Source of the DNA: Aschersonia sp. MBC 622
Taxonomy: Eukaryota > Ascomycota > Sordariomycetes > Hypocreales > Clavicipitaceae
Length of the DNA: 64,000 nt
NCBI GenBank assembly: GCA_030782805.1
Contig: JARJPL010000329.1
Location: 97,056-161,055, forward strand
Direction: 5' to 3'
Shown in pieces: positions 22,465 to 33,734 of this stretch (the stretch's first letter is position 1; every line of letters starts with the position of its first letter). A program made the position numbers and the translations under genes. The notes beneath the pieces were generated by a model. It did no database searches, had not been told where the DNA came from, and saw nothing but the letters and a program-made list of their open reading frames with translations.

Positions 22465-24156
22465 CTATCTCAGCTCCAACTGAACAAAAACGCCGTCACC
22501 AGGAGACATGGTCAAGCCGTTGTGGTATCGAGTATTTTCTTGCCAATTAGACCCAGCTGCCAATTCGTCTTTGCCAACCGTAATGATGCTGCACGACTGT
22601 ACCAAGCGACAGATGGTGTATTTGGCTAATTTGATTGCGAAACGCTCTGCCAAAAGATTAGTGACCTTTTACCGCATAAACAACAATGTCATGAGCGCCA
22701 ATGTATTGGCTTGATGACCTACCTCCAAGACATTTGCGAGGACCTCCGATGAATGGGTGAAAGGTAAAGTCACTAGTTCGCACTTTGGCGTCTACTTGCT
22801 GCCACCGCTCGGGTCGAAACTCGTGAGCATCGCTTCCATAGTACTTGGTAGATCGCTGACAGGCAAACGTAGAAAGACATATCAATGTGCCCTTGGGAAC
22901 GTAGATGGGCTCTTCCCCAGATTCGCCGCCGCCAGCCGGAAGTGTTGTCGATGTTGAACATAGTCGACCATTTAGTGGCACTGCGGGGAAGAGACGCAGC
23001 GTCTCATTCACAACGTCATCCAGATATCGCATCTTTGCGAGATGAGCATCGTCTGGCAAGTAATCAGAATCGGTTCCGAGGATTGACGTTACTTCAGCTC
23101 GAAGCTTTTCCAGCACCTCGTGCTCTCGCGCGAGCGCGTACACTAGCCAGCACAAGAGGCTCGCATTGGAGTCGCGGCCTGCGACTAGGAGACTCATCAG
23201 CTCGTCTCTGGCCTTGCTCATTCCGGTTGACTTTCCGAGGAAATCTGCAAAAGCCGATTTGCTTAAGTCGCTGGCTTCGGCACGCTGCGACTCGGAAATC
23301 ATGTTTTCTAAAGAGTCGCGAGCAGTAGCAAATGTCTTTAGCATTTCTGGTGTGGTGACGAGCCACGCAAACATCTTGAAGCGCTCCCTTGTAGCCAGCC
23401 ATTGCATGGCCTTGTTGAAGGCTTCTGAGAACCGGGTGCCCTCATTGTTGGCTTCACTTGGCAGGCTCAGGATATTGGTAGAGTTGCCCAGAAACAGTTC
23501 AGTTGCAGTGTCCAGAGCATAGTCGTGCAATACATCCCGTACGTTCAAAGTCGAAGATGACTGACTTTGCTTTTCCATGAGGCTCCGCAAAAGGTCTTGG
23601 AAGTGAGACTCGAAAACATGTAAAGCTGGATAGTGTGGCTTGTGCAGCTCAGAGGCCAGTAAGCGTCTTGAGGCCTTCCAAGCGGCCCCGTCTTCGGTAA
23701 ATATGCTTTGGCCAAGTAAAGGCCCGAAACAGATGCTTCGTAATTGCCCGTGGCCAAACTTGGAAAATTGCTCAGATAGCACCGAGGAAATGTTGCGCGA
23801 ATCTCTCGTTATTATGGTAAAGAGGCCACCGGCATACTGAGCGTACGTGTCACCATATTTTTGGTGATCCTCGAGGGAAAATAACGGAAGTCTTTGCTTC
23901 TTTTCCGCCTCGAGGCTTTTGAGCAACTTGTCGATTCCAAAGGGCAGCTTCCAAGATGAGGGCAGCATATTGACACGCCCGCACCCTCTGTCCTCTCCAT
24001 GGTAGTGGCGGGACGGCTGTAATTGCAGTAAGTATTGCCAGTTCAAGTTGGGGTAATGAGGGTGAGAGCATGACATACGAATAGACACACATTGTGATAC
24101 AGCCACCAGCCACCGATAATCAAAGAAGCGAGTCCGATGAGTGTGATGACAGCCAT
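22465..24156 (-). CDS. Cytochrome P450 (CYP52/CYP539-like monooxygenase)
   Basis: Three exons on the minus strand, 24156-24091, 24016-22723 and 22646-22465, give 513 residues. The short first exon supplies the N-terminal ER anchor (MAVITLIGLASLIIGGWW). The I-helix reads AGRDSNASLL, the K-helix ETLR, the PERF-like region FRPERW, and the heme loop FIGGPRKCLGE with the Cys ligand at about 451. Splicing of intron 2 restores the Glu after CLG, as expected. The overall pattern is close to the CYP52 clan of alkane and fatty-acid omega-hydroxylases, but the substrate is unknown. In the I-helix, Ser-Asn replaces the usual Thr-Thr, so the proton-relay Thr is a Ser here. The gene shares a 748-bp divergent promoter region with an NLR gene. 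Confidence 0.93.
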
Positions 24157-24904
24157 TCTACTGAAAGGCCTTGCAGACTGGATCCGCGACCGAGGAAGGA
24201 GGCAAAACTGGGAATCCTCTGGGCTATCAAAATGTGTTTATGAAGCCGCAGAAGTCGCAGAAGGGGGCAGCTACTAGTTCTCTATAATTAAAACTAGGCG
24301 CGTAAATCGAGCGGGCGCAAAGGTGCAATTGGACGTAAGCTGGTGGCTGCGGTATCTTATTTGGGCTACTACACCTGGTCTTCAAGCGACCCACGAAGCA
24401 CATGGCTATCATTGAGGGCATCTTAGCTTGATAAAGACAGGGATATTATTGACCGAGACTGTGACAAGGAAACACGATACTCGGCGATTACCTACATGGG
24501 AAAAATGCAGGATAAGTATACCCCGCAGCACGCACCTCTTGGCCCAGCCACAATTTGTAAAGCTGCAACCCCTGCCAATACTGATTGGATATGGGCATCA
24601 CCAACAGCGAGGCTGATCTATCCTTGTCTATTCCTCCATCAGCTGAAATGGCGGTCCCGCATACAGCGGCCCGGGCCTTTGCGGTCAGCCTAAGTGGCCG
24701 GGGAGAAACAGTTTTGAGCGACCGTTCCTCTATGCAACCACCCATTCGATGCTCTTCTCCCACCTGTCTCGCCTAGCATTGTTGCCGATTCACCGCAGAG
24801 TAACGCAATCCTGCAGCTTTCTGCGTGTCTAGCATGCTAGAATCGCCTCTAGTCTAAGGTCTCCGGCTATCTATTCTCTTGCGTGAAATTCGGGCGTCGA
24901 TATC
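24157..24904. promoter_or_regulatory. Divergent promoter region P450 / NLR
   Basis: This 748-bp region separates two start codons that point away from each other. A TATAATTAAA sequence near 24280 is oriented toward neither gene with certainty. No gene is seen. Confidence 0.45.
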
Positions 24905-27900
24905 ATGGACCCTCTCTCAATTATTGCCGGAACCGTGGGTGTAGCTGATGTTTCAATACGCATCATTACTTTTCTGGTAGACATCAAAGAAGCCTCTGAC
25001 AAGATTCAAGATGAAATCACCATTCTGAGTCAAGAAGTCAGCTCGCTGCTCGCGGTCAATGAGTCGATTGAGGACTTTTTTCACTCGAGACATGATCTGG
25101 GTACCTTTGATGAGTCACTTGAAGAGGGATCGCCTGCTGAGAAATTATGGAAAAACCTGGCCCAGCTCCTACAACAGAGCAGAGTCACCATTGAGCAGCT
25201 CGAGGCATTGCTGAGCGAGGTTGTCGGTAAAAAGGGCCATCAAGTCACTGGAAAGATTGACAGTCTTCGCAAAACAATCCGGAGAAGAGGTCGAGATGGC
25301 GACTACATGCAGATACGTCAACGTCTTGTCAATTACCAGTCTGGCTTCCAAATGCTTCTCAATGCGCTGAACTTGTAAGGTCACGACACGAAACGCAACA
25401 GTCGAAAAGCCATTCTGACTCAGTCTAGATACTACACAGTCAAGTCGCACCCCCCAAAAGATCTTGCGGTGGGCAATCTATCGGAAAATCTGAGACGTCA
25501 GAACATCAAACTGCAATCTAGAATAGGGAAGCTTCGCCAAGAGCTCAGGCAGTCTTCCGATTCAACTGAAGTGAGTTTTGTCGGCTTCTGCGTTGAGGAG
25601 TGCGTCTAATTCGCCTAAGCTTCACGACTCTCTTGTTTCGGCGGACGCAGTGGCCTCCCTGATTTGCTTCAACGAACACTTTTACACGCCTCAAAATGTC
25701 AGCAGCTACTACACGGGTCGACAGAAGCAACTGGCTGAATTGGCATCTATACTCGACGTCAGAGGATCACGCCAACGTCAGAAACACCAAAAGCGCTTCA
25801 TCATCACTGGTCTTGGTGGCTCTGGCAAGACTCAGTTTTGCTGCAAATTTGCCCAGGATAACAGAGAACAGTGAGACATGTCCACGACCCAGGACTGCTC
25901 AGATATTGACCGTTGTATAGCTTTTGGGGCATATTCTGGATTGATGGAAGCTCGTCCGAAAATGCTCAGCACTCTTTTGCCAAGATTGCCAAGATTGGTG
26001 GACTTGAACCGAACGAAAATGCTGCCAAGAATTGGTTATCCAGCCTGCAGCATCCTTGGCTGCTCCTCATAGATAATGCCGACGACCCAGAGATGGATCT
26101 GATGCGGTGCTTTCCCGGGGGTGAGAGAGGCGTAATTCTAATCACAACTCGCAATCCGACAAACATACGATATGGGACAGAGGACAAATTGTGTTTTCAT
26201 TTCGAAAAGCTAGAGGAAGAAGAGGCCAGTGACCTCCTTTTGGCGGCGGCCGCATTTCCGCGCCCATGGGGGATACCAACCAAGAAGCAAGCTGTCAAAA
26301 TTGCTCAGGTCCTGGGATACCTACCCCTCGCGCTGATTCACGCCGGCAAGGCCATTTTGGAGAAACTGTGCTCCCTCGCCGATTATACCGAATACTACGA
26401 GAGACCTTGGAACAAGATTCGTCGCAATCGAAGCCGAAGCCCCTCACGGGGTCGTGAGGTCGACAACACATCTAGCATGTGCGTCTATTCATCATATGAG
26501 ATGATATATGTTGGTCTTGAAAGTAAGCAAGACCAACGTTCAAAAGATGCCCTCCAGCTATTGAAGATTTTCTCATTTTTCCACCGAGAGAATATTGAGC
26601 TTGACTTGCTGAAAACTGCAGCCATGAATCCCCGCCGGGAGCGGGAAGATGCGCAGGCCAAGGAACCAGACGACTCTGTACATTCACAAGGTTTTACTGG
26701 CCCCAGGGACTGGCGCTCTCTACTTCATGCATGGATGATTTCCATTGCAGGGCAGATTGCATTCTCGAGCAATATTCTTCCAGAGGTTCTGCGGGACGAA
26801 GACGATGTGCCATTCGACGAGGACCGGTTGCGCGTTGCACTGTCTCTCCTGGTTCGACTTGGTATGGTAACACTACAAGATGAGAACAACAGCTACTGGA
26901 TGCATCCGTTGGTTCACACCTGGGTGCGACAGCGACCAGGCACCAGCACAGGTGAGCAGGCAATCTGGTGCCGAGCTGCGGCCACTGTGCTAGTACAGTC
27001 TGTCTTCTTCAGAGCGCCGCGCGCCTACGCGGCTCGCAATGACAGAATGCAAAGGCAGATTCGTCTGCATGTTGAGCATGTGCTCAAGCTACAGGACAGC
27101 ATCAGCAGACGCATTGCAGAAAACCAGGCTGTTCTCCGCCGACCTTGGCCGTTGTCCTGGTTGATGCCTCGACCGAAATTCAGAGCTTTCGAAGCCACCG
27201 AATATGCCAAATTTAGTCTGGTGTACCTACAGTGTGGCGAGTATGCGAAAGCCGAGGAGCTCCAACTGCGTGTCAAGGACTACTTGTTCTCAACAGTTGG
27301 GCCTGTGTCGCAGTACGGCATAGAAATCGCGCTTTTGCTGTCGCATAATTACGTTTTACAGACGCGGAACAACGAAGCGAGAAATTTGCAGCACGAGGTG
27401 CTAAAGTCTGCTCGACAATACTACGGTATGAATCATCCCAAGTCTTTGCAGGTCATGGATAATCTTGGGGCAACCTGCTTGTTGTGCAGCCGACTCAGTG
27501 AGGCTCAAAAGCTGCATGAAGAAGTGATTCAAAACTTAACCAAACACGAAAGCTTTGGTCCAGAGCATGAGAGCACCTGGACAGCCGTGGACAATCTTTC
27601 AAAGGTAAAGCTGCGTTATTTTGACAATGCAGAGGCCATTAGATTGCAACGACAAGCTTATATGGGGTTTGAACGAATCTTGGGCCCTACCCATCAGAAG
27701 ACTCTCGAGGCCAAAGACAACTTGGCGGGGATATACGGCTTCGAGGGCGAGCATCAGCTCTCCCTCGCGCAGCAAATGAGCGACGAGGTGCTGCAAGTCC
27801 GCGTCAAAGATTTGGGACGCGAGCACCCGCTCACTCTAAAGTCCATGTTGACGCTCGCAAAGATCAAGACGGCTCTGAACCAATTCGAAGAGGCAGAGGC

Positions 27901-28510
27901 TATTTTCCTCGAGGGTCTACCGGCTGCGGAAAGGAACCTGGGAAAGAGTCATCTCGGGACACTGACGGCTCGTATATGGCTTGCTCATCTGTACTGGCGC
28001 CAAGGACGATACTCGGAGGCTGCGGATATTTGGGAAGATGTCATTGAGAAGAGAAACTTTCAGCAGTCGAAGCGCGAAGACGGTGAGCATGGCGACCGAG
28101 GTGAGTGCACAATTTTTTCTTCTTTTTTTGTTTCCACTTTCAATTTCTCTCGTCAAAAACGATTCAATAGCGTATTGAGTTTTACGGCAACTTTTTGCTG
28201 ACGAGAAACAAATGTATGTGCAGCTCAAGCAATGTGGTTTCTCGTTCACTGCTACGAGGACCAAGGTAGAATTGCCAAGGCCCTCGAGCTATGCGAACAA
28301 TTGCATGAGCTTTTGCGTGGATTCGGCGGAGATACACTGGCGCAACAGCATAAACTCTGGAAATATGTAGAGGAAAAGACGGAAATGCTCAGACGCTTGA
28401 CGGCGGGACTTGACATGAGCGGTGATGGCGCTGACGAAGCATTGACGCCACCAACAACAAGGCCAAGCTTAATTCCGCCGAAGAAAATAATTGCAGATTG
28501 TACATATTAA
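24905..28510 (+). CDS. Fungal NLR-like STAND protein: HeLo-like N-terminus, NB-ARC, TPR
   Basis: Five exons, 24905-25374, 25429-25570, 25620-25870, 25921-28100 and 28224-28510, encode 1109 residues in perfect phase. The N-terminal helical domain (about 1-200) opens MDPLSIIAGTVGVADVSIR, as in the HeLo-like and related N-terminal domains of fungal STAND proteins. The NTPase follows: Walker A GLGGSGKTQ at about 268, Walker B LLLIDNADD at about 335, a sensor-like ILITTRNP at about 362 and LGYLPLAL at about 419, all NB-ARC marks. From about 715 to 1060 there are kinesin-light-chain-type TPRs with repeating HP-x-(S/T)-L helices. Such proteins sense a ligand through the repeats and oligomerise through the NTPase; known examples control incompatibility and cell death. 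The ligand and effector role here are not shown by the sequence. Confidence 0.9.
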
Positions 28511-29425
28511 TTTTTCATTGATTCGTGGGAGGTTGGCTATAATTGAACTCATCAAGGAGCATTCGTCGTTGCCACTTGTACAACTTTGAGTTTACATTAT
28601 CTTGCTTGTATGTACATGGTTGTGGCTTGTATTTGAAAACACATGTGCATGTAGCCAAGTCCCTAATTTTCTTTTCTTTGCATGCTCAATGCGCAGACAC
28701 TTGAAGCAAGCCAAATCCAAAGACCGAATGTTGATTAAAAACAATTCATTGCATTGAGTGGTATCCACCACATTGACAAACACATGGTCATACTCTATCC
28801 TCCTACAGGCTCACTCCGCCACTAAAATCACTAAAATAAGACGCAACGCCCAAGACGGGAAACGGGTCGACGGAACCGGACCCAAACGCTTTGTGGGGGG
28901 TTCTATAACTATCGCCCACTGAAAAGATTAGGCAGTTTGGCAGTGAACAGTACTGGACGCTGGAGCAGACGCCACCGAGCTCAGGCAAATGCAAGCTGCC
29001 TGCTATACAATTACCCCATGTGGAAGGTCAAGAGGCCAGCCCGTGCCGATCGTACGCATGCCGGGGCAGTGCCGCGCTGCAAGTCGACTAGCGAGACTTG
29101 CAGGTTGCAAAAGTTCTTCTGTAAGCAAAGATGGCCTGCATTCAGCGCCTGGACGTGCGCAACAAACACACGAGCCTAGCTAGGCTTCCCTTGAGATAAG
29201 TAGTTGGGCCGAGGTCGTCGCCGCTCGAATGCAGATGCATATGGGTGGGAGTGGAGGAAAGCTTACTACTGGCGAGTTGGACACGACAAAGCTGGGGTAA
29301 TATTGCAGAAGATCTGAGAAGATGGGTTTAAAAGAAAACTCGGCTGCCACCTTTTAGATTTCCTCAATCTATTTTCTATCGCTGATCGACATTTGATTCC
29401 GCAGAGACGGACACTTCGGCTGAAA
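28511..29425. promoter_or_regulatory. Intergenic region between the NLR and the phosphoesterase
   Basis: About 0.9 kb between tandem genes on the plus strand. A TTTAAAA sequence at about 29327-29333 lies 95 bp before the next ATG and could be its TATA box. No gene is seen. Confidence 0.45.
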
Positions 29426-31723
29426 ATGAAGTCGACATCTCTCCTCAACGGCCTAATTGCCATTCTCACCGGACCTAGTCTGGTCGCTGCCTGTGGCGAC
29501 GAGGAACACAGCTGCTACGGTCCTCAACACAATGTCGAGTATGTCCGTCAGGTCAAGCGCATGCAGCCGGGCGCACCCAATGCGACCTACGGGCCCAAGG
29601 GACCTCTCGAATGGGGGCAAATCAACTTTTTACACACGGTATTGTCAATCGATTAGGGTCAAGTCTTGCTCGCCCCCCTGCGCAAAATGACAAAGGGCGT
29701 GGGCAATCCCGCCGATTAAAAGACGACCAGCTAACAAAACATTTGTTTCCCAAAAGACCGACACGCACGGCTGGCTCGAGGGCCACATCAAGCAGCAAAA
29801 CTACGGCGCCGACTGGGGCGACTTTGTCACCTTTACCCGGCGCATGAAGCAGACGGCCGGCAACATGGGCGTGGACTTGCTGCTCATTGACACGGGCGAC
29901 CTGCACGACGGCACCGGCTTGTCGGACGCGACGCGGCCCGACGGGGAGCTATCCATGCCCGTCTTTGACGAGATTGCCTTTGACCTGCTGACGATTGGCA
30001 ACCACGAGCTGTACGTGACCGAGGTGGCGTACCAAATGTTCAACACCTGGGCCAAGAAATGGGGCGACCGCTACGTCACGTCCAATGTCAAGATTCTCAA
30101 TCCGCAGACGAATGTCTTTGAGCACGTCGGCGCCACCCATCGCTACTTTACCACGGAAAAGGGCCTGCGCGTCCTGGCATTTGGCGTGCTGTTTGACTTT
30201 GCCGGCAACTCCAACGTCTCCCAGGTCGTCAAGGCGGCCGACATGGTCAGGGAGCAGTGGTTCGTCGACGCCCTTGACACCACGGAGCCGGTCGACTTGG
30301 TCGTGCTGTTTGGGCATAACCCCGTAAGCCCCAAGGATAAGACGAGCACGTTCAGACCGGTCTGGGACGCGATCCGCGCGGCGCGCCCAGAGACGCCGAT
30401 TACCCTGTTTGGCGGCCACACCCACATTCGCGACTTTTCCGTCTATGATGAGCGCTCCGTCGGCATCGAGGCCGGTCGCTACTGCGAGACGATTGGCTGG
30501 GTGGCCATGAGCGGCTTCGATGTGAAAAGCGGCAGCAGCAGCAGCAGCGGTGGCTACAAGGGCGTCAAGAACCCGCACGGCGTGCCGAACCCGACGCGTC
30601 CGGCCAAGGAGGGCACCACCACTGCGTCCCCGTTTCGCTACGCGCGCCGGTACCTCGACTGGAACCGAAACACCTTCATCTACCACTCGCGCCAGCAGCC
30701 CGCCACCTACGACTACCACTCGGGCAGCCGAGTCACCAACGAGATTACCGACATTCGCGAGCAGCTGCGCCTGGGCGATGTCTACGGCTGCGCGCCCAGG
30801 TCGTGGTGCATGGAGTGCGCGCCGATTGACAGCGAGCAAAACCTGTTTCCGGGTGTCATTATTCCAGCCGTATCCAAGATTGTCGTGCGCCCCGAGCGCA
30901 AGGACAAGGCGCGCATCATTCTTGGAAACACGGGCAGCGTGCGCTACGATATCCCCAAGGGCCCGTTTACTTATGACGATAATTTCATCGTGTCTCCGTT
31001 TCGCGACGTCTTTCGCTACATCAAGGATGTGCCCTACGACAAGGCCGAGAAACTACTTACACAGTAAGTCCATTGAGGAGAGGGGGGCTGGCCTCGGGCG
31101 AGATTCAGATTTGTTAACTCGGGGGATACAAAAAGACTCAACAATGGCCGCGCAGATAAGCGCAGCGACCTTGTCTCCATGGCCGCGCCGCAGGATGAGT
31201 GCACAAACCCGACCATGGGCTACCTCACCCGTCGCGAGATGCGCGAGCGCCGCGGTCCCGTCCGCCGCCAGGAAATCATCACACCGGGCTACGTCACCAA
31301 CGACGACTGGGGTACGGATGGCGACGACACCAACCATACGGCTGTTCCGTTTATGCGCAACCCCGGCTACTACCAGGGACAGGGCGGCTTCCCCAAGGAG
31401 GGCAGCCCCGAGGTCGTTGACGTTGTCTTTTATGACTTGTAAGAGCTGGGGATCTTTGCTACGCTTATTTTGAGAAGTAAAAAAAAGGCTAACGAATGTG
31501 TTATAGTATTGAAAAGTACATTCTGCAGTACCTTGGCAGCGGGTACGATGCCAGCATGGTGGATTGTTATATTGACTGCAACTTTACTTCGCAGGGTAAG
31601 TCGGCATTTTCTGCACATGCAAGATGCTTTTGGTGCTGACTTTCTTGGTAAGACTTTTTGCTGCCGTATGCCAAGGCCGTCTGGCAGGACAACATTAATG
31701 ACTGCCCTATTGATGGCATGTAG
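29426..31723 (+). CDS. Secreted 5'-nucleotidase-like calcineurin-type phosphoesterase
   Basis: Five exons, 29426-29638, 29757-31063, 31136-31438, 31507-31595 and 31653-31723, encode 660 residues. A cleavable signal peptide is evident (MKSTSLLNGLIAILTGPSLVAA). Metal-binding motifs of the metallophosphoesterase fold follow in order: DTHGW at about 73, TGDLHD at 117, GNHE at 152, FGHNP near 247 and GGHTHIRD at 290. The second half is the C-terminal nucleotidase domain with paired Cys. It resembles yeast YHR202W and UshA-type 5'-nucleotidases. It probably acts in the vacuole or outside the cell on nucleotides or other phosphoesters. A Ser-rich loop (SGSSSSSGG) is a local oddity. The start is ATG with the signal peptide; the upstream frame has no ATG. 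Confidence 0.92.
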
Positions 31724-32024
31724 AGCTATTTATCAAGGTGACGATGTGGTGGGTTATTAATCATGAATCATAGAAAAGGTAATGATGATGGAGGAGAAAA
31801 ATAATGACAATCAAAGAAATAGACTCAGGGGCATCGATAAAATGTAGAACGACTGTTCTTGTCGAGCATCGTACATCTCTTCTCCGCCTCGGTGAGTCGT
31901 GGAGACAACCACTATTATCTTCTGTACTCTAAACATAATCTCTGTTGATATTCTATTCTCTACTATGTACACATATATAGATGCTATAATTTACATATTC
32001 TTCGATATGAGACGCTCTCTAAAT
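31724..32024. terminator. Convergent 3' region of the phosphoesterase and the PrpF gene
   Basis: This 301-bp AT-rich region lies between stop codons that face each other and includes ATATATAG near 31974. No gene is seen. Confidence 0.4.
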
Positions 32025-33281
32025 CTAGTAAAACACCTCCCCCTTCATCAAAACCCTCGCCGTCCTCAGCAACTTTGCCGCCTTGACCTCCCCGTCCACC
32101 ATTGTCGTGCCCACATCCACCAGGCCGCTTGGATGCGCTATGCGCACCGCCGGCTTGTCCTCGGCCCTCCCCGCCTCCCGGAGCATCTCCCACGCGAGCG
32201 TGCCTCGCATCCGCGCCGCCGCGCCCAGACACAGCGCCAGCGTCAGCGGAACCGCCTTGTGCGCCTGACCCATGCTCATTGCGCGGCAGCTAATATCCAC
32301 CTCGGCGTCGTCGCCGTCGTCGGACGGCGGAAACAGCAGCACAATCTTGGGCACGCTCTCCGTGTCCGGATCCATGCCCATCAGCTCGGCGCCGCGCCGC
32401 CGAAGCGCCTCCAGCCGCGTCTTGAGCGCCGCATCCGACTCAATCGCTGCGGGCGACAGGCTCGCTGCCGAGGGATAGCCCAGCGAGCGGCCCGTCACGA
32501 AGATGCCCGGGTTGCCGACGTCGACGAGCGATGCGCGCACGGGTGCGCTCCCGTCGGCTACGTCCAGCGTGTCGACTGGCCGGCCCGTTGGCAGCGCGCG
32601 GCCCGTCTTGGCGCCCGCCGGGTCGAGGAAGCTCATGGTGATGCACGACTGCTTGCCAGGCACCCCGTCCATGACGTAGTCGCCCTCGGGGCAGTAATGG
32701 TACCTGCCATTCACCGCGTCGACGCGAAATGTACTCTCAATCACCTTATTCGTATTGGTGTTGAAGAGCCGCAGCGTCGCCCACCGCGTGCCGTCTGCGG
32801 CCGCCGTCTCCACCAGCGCCGGCTTGTCCTCGTCGCGCACGTAGCCCATGTCCCACGCCGCGGGGCCGACAATGCTCGACATGTTGCCGCAGTTGCCGGC
32901 GGTGTCGATGGCGCCGTCACGTATGTCAACCTGCACAAACGTGTATGCGACGTGCGCAGTGGTGGTGGTCGTGCAAGGTGGTGATGATGAGAGCACGACG
33001 AGCTTGGAGGTGGAGCTTAGGCCGGAACCCATGCCGTCGAGCTGCCGGCCGTGCTGCGCGTCGGGCGAGCCCATGGCGGGCGCGAGTACCGAGGACCAGG
33101 AGGACGGCGAGGGGGGTAGGTCGGCGGCGCGGATGACGAGGCCGTTGGAGGTGCCGCCGCGGACGAACCACGCGGGGAAGCTGCGCAGGCCGGCGCGGGA
33201 GGAAGTGGATGATGGGCGCGCATGGTGTGTACGTGCGCATACGTGCCGTAGCAGCGCGGTTGTGGGAGTGGGCGGGCGCAT
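32025..33281 (-). CDS. PrpF-family isomerase (aconitate/methylitaconate isomerase-like)
   Basis: A single exon of 418 residues on the minus strand. PrpF proteins share the diaminopimelate-epimerase fold and shift double bonds in tricarboxylic acids such as methyl-cis-aconitate. Marks of the family are FVRGGTSNGLVIR near residue 40, NCGNMSSIVGP near 130 and the late MSMGQAHKAVPLTLALCLGAA segment. The first 30 residues look like a possible mitochondrial presequence (Arg and Ser rich, no acidic residues), which suits a role in propionate or itaconate metabolism, but the substrate is not determined. The DNA is GC-rich in third positions, so long antisense frames occur on the other strand; these are shadows. 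Confidence 0.9.
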   Translation of the reverse strand: MRPPTPTTALLRHVCARTHHARPSSTSSRAGLRSFPAWFVRGGTSNGLVIRAADLPPSPSSWSSVLAPAMGSPDAQHGRQLDGMGSGLSSTSKLVVLSSSPPCTTTTTAHVAYTFVQVDIRDGAIDTAGNCGNMSSIVGPAAWDMGYVRDEDKPALVETAAADGTRWATLRLFNTNTNKVIESTFRVDAVNGRYHYCPEGDYVMDGVPGKQSCITMSFLDPAGAKTGRALPTGRPVDTLDVADGSAPVRASLVDVGNPGIFVTGRSLGYPSAASLSPAAIESDAALKTRLEALRRRGAELMGMDPDTESVPKIVLLFPPSDDGDDAEVDISCRAMSMGQAHKAVPLTLALCLGAAARMRGTLAWEMLREAGRAEDKPAVRIAHPSGLVDVGTTMVDGEVKAAKLLRTARVLMKGEVFY

Positions 33282-33734
33282 TCGGGGAGGATTGTGTTGA
33301 TGCGCGGATTATGAAGGGGGTTCAGGAGGTATTGGTGAGTATGGGGCGGTCGGGAAAAGTGAGGGTGGTCTCTCGGCCGGACCCGGCTCTCACATGTCCG
33401 AGAGGTCGGCGGCGCGGGCCCACGCAAAAGAAGAGACAAAGCAGGCGAGTGGGAACAGACGGCAGCAACGACAAATGATTTGGTCTGGTTCTTAGAATTT
33501 CAATTGAAAACAAAACGATTAGCTGGACTAACAGACTACTAGGTTGAGCGGCGTCAAGTCCTCCGAGTTCTGCTGCAACCATGTTTGGCCGCCTGCGCTG
33601 CCGGCCGGTACTAACTGCTGTGATGCGTATAAAAGACTCGAAGAAAAAGCCGATTCAATTCGAGATGCTCTGTTTCTGCCACTTCATCCACCACCATTTA
33701 ATTGCCATCTCACCTCTATATGAGACTCCTCTTC
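33282..33734. other. Intergenic region between two minus-strand genes
   Basis: This 453-bp region is the promoter side of the PrpF gene and the 3' side of the cyclotransferase gene. It contains a TATAAAAG at about 33627 on the plus strand, which has the wrong direction for either neighbour. No gene is seen. Confidence 0.4.

Noticed and set aside
22465..24904. Secondary-metabolite cluster suggested by the P450
   Set aside because: No synthase, transporter or tailoring enzymes adjoin the P450, and the Zn(II)2Cys6 regulator is 26 kb away.
29949..30839. 296-residue minus-strand frame
   Set aside because: It is antisense to the phosphoesterase exon 2 and has the composition of a shadow frame, not of a protein family.
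31899..32984. 361-residue plus-strand frame
   Set aside because: It lies antisense to the PrpF gene, is rich in Arg, His and Ala as expected from GC-rich third positions read backwards, and has no domain.
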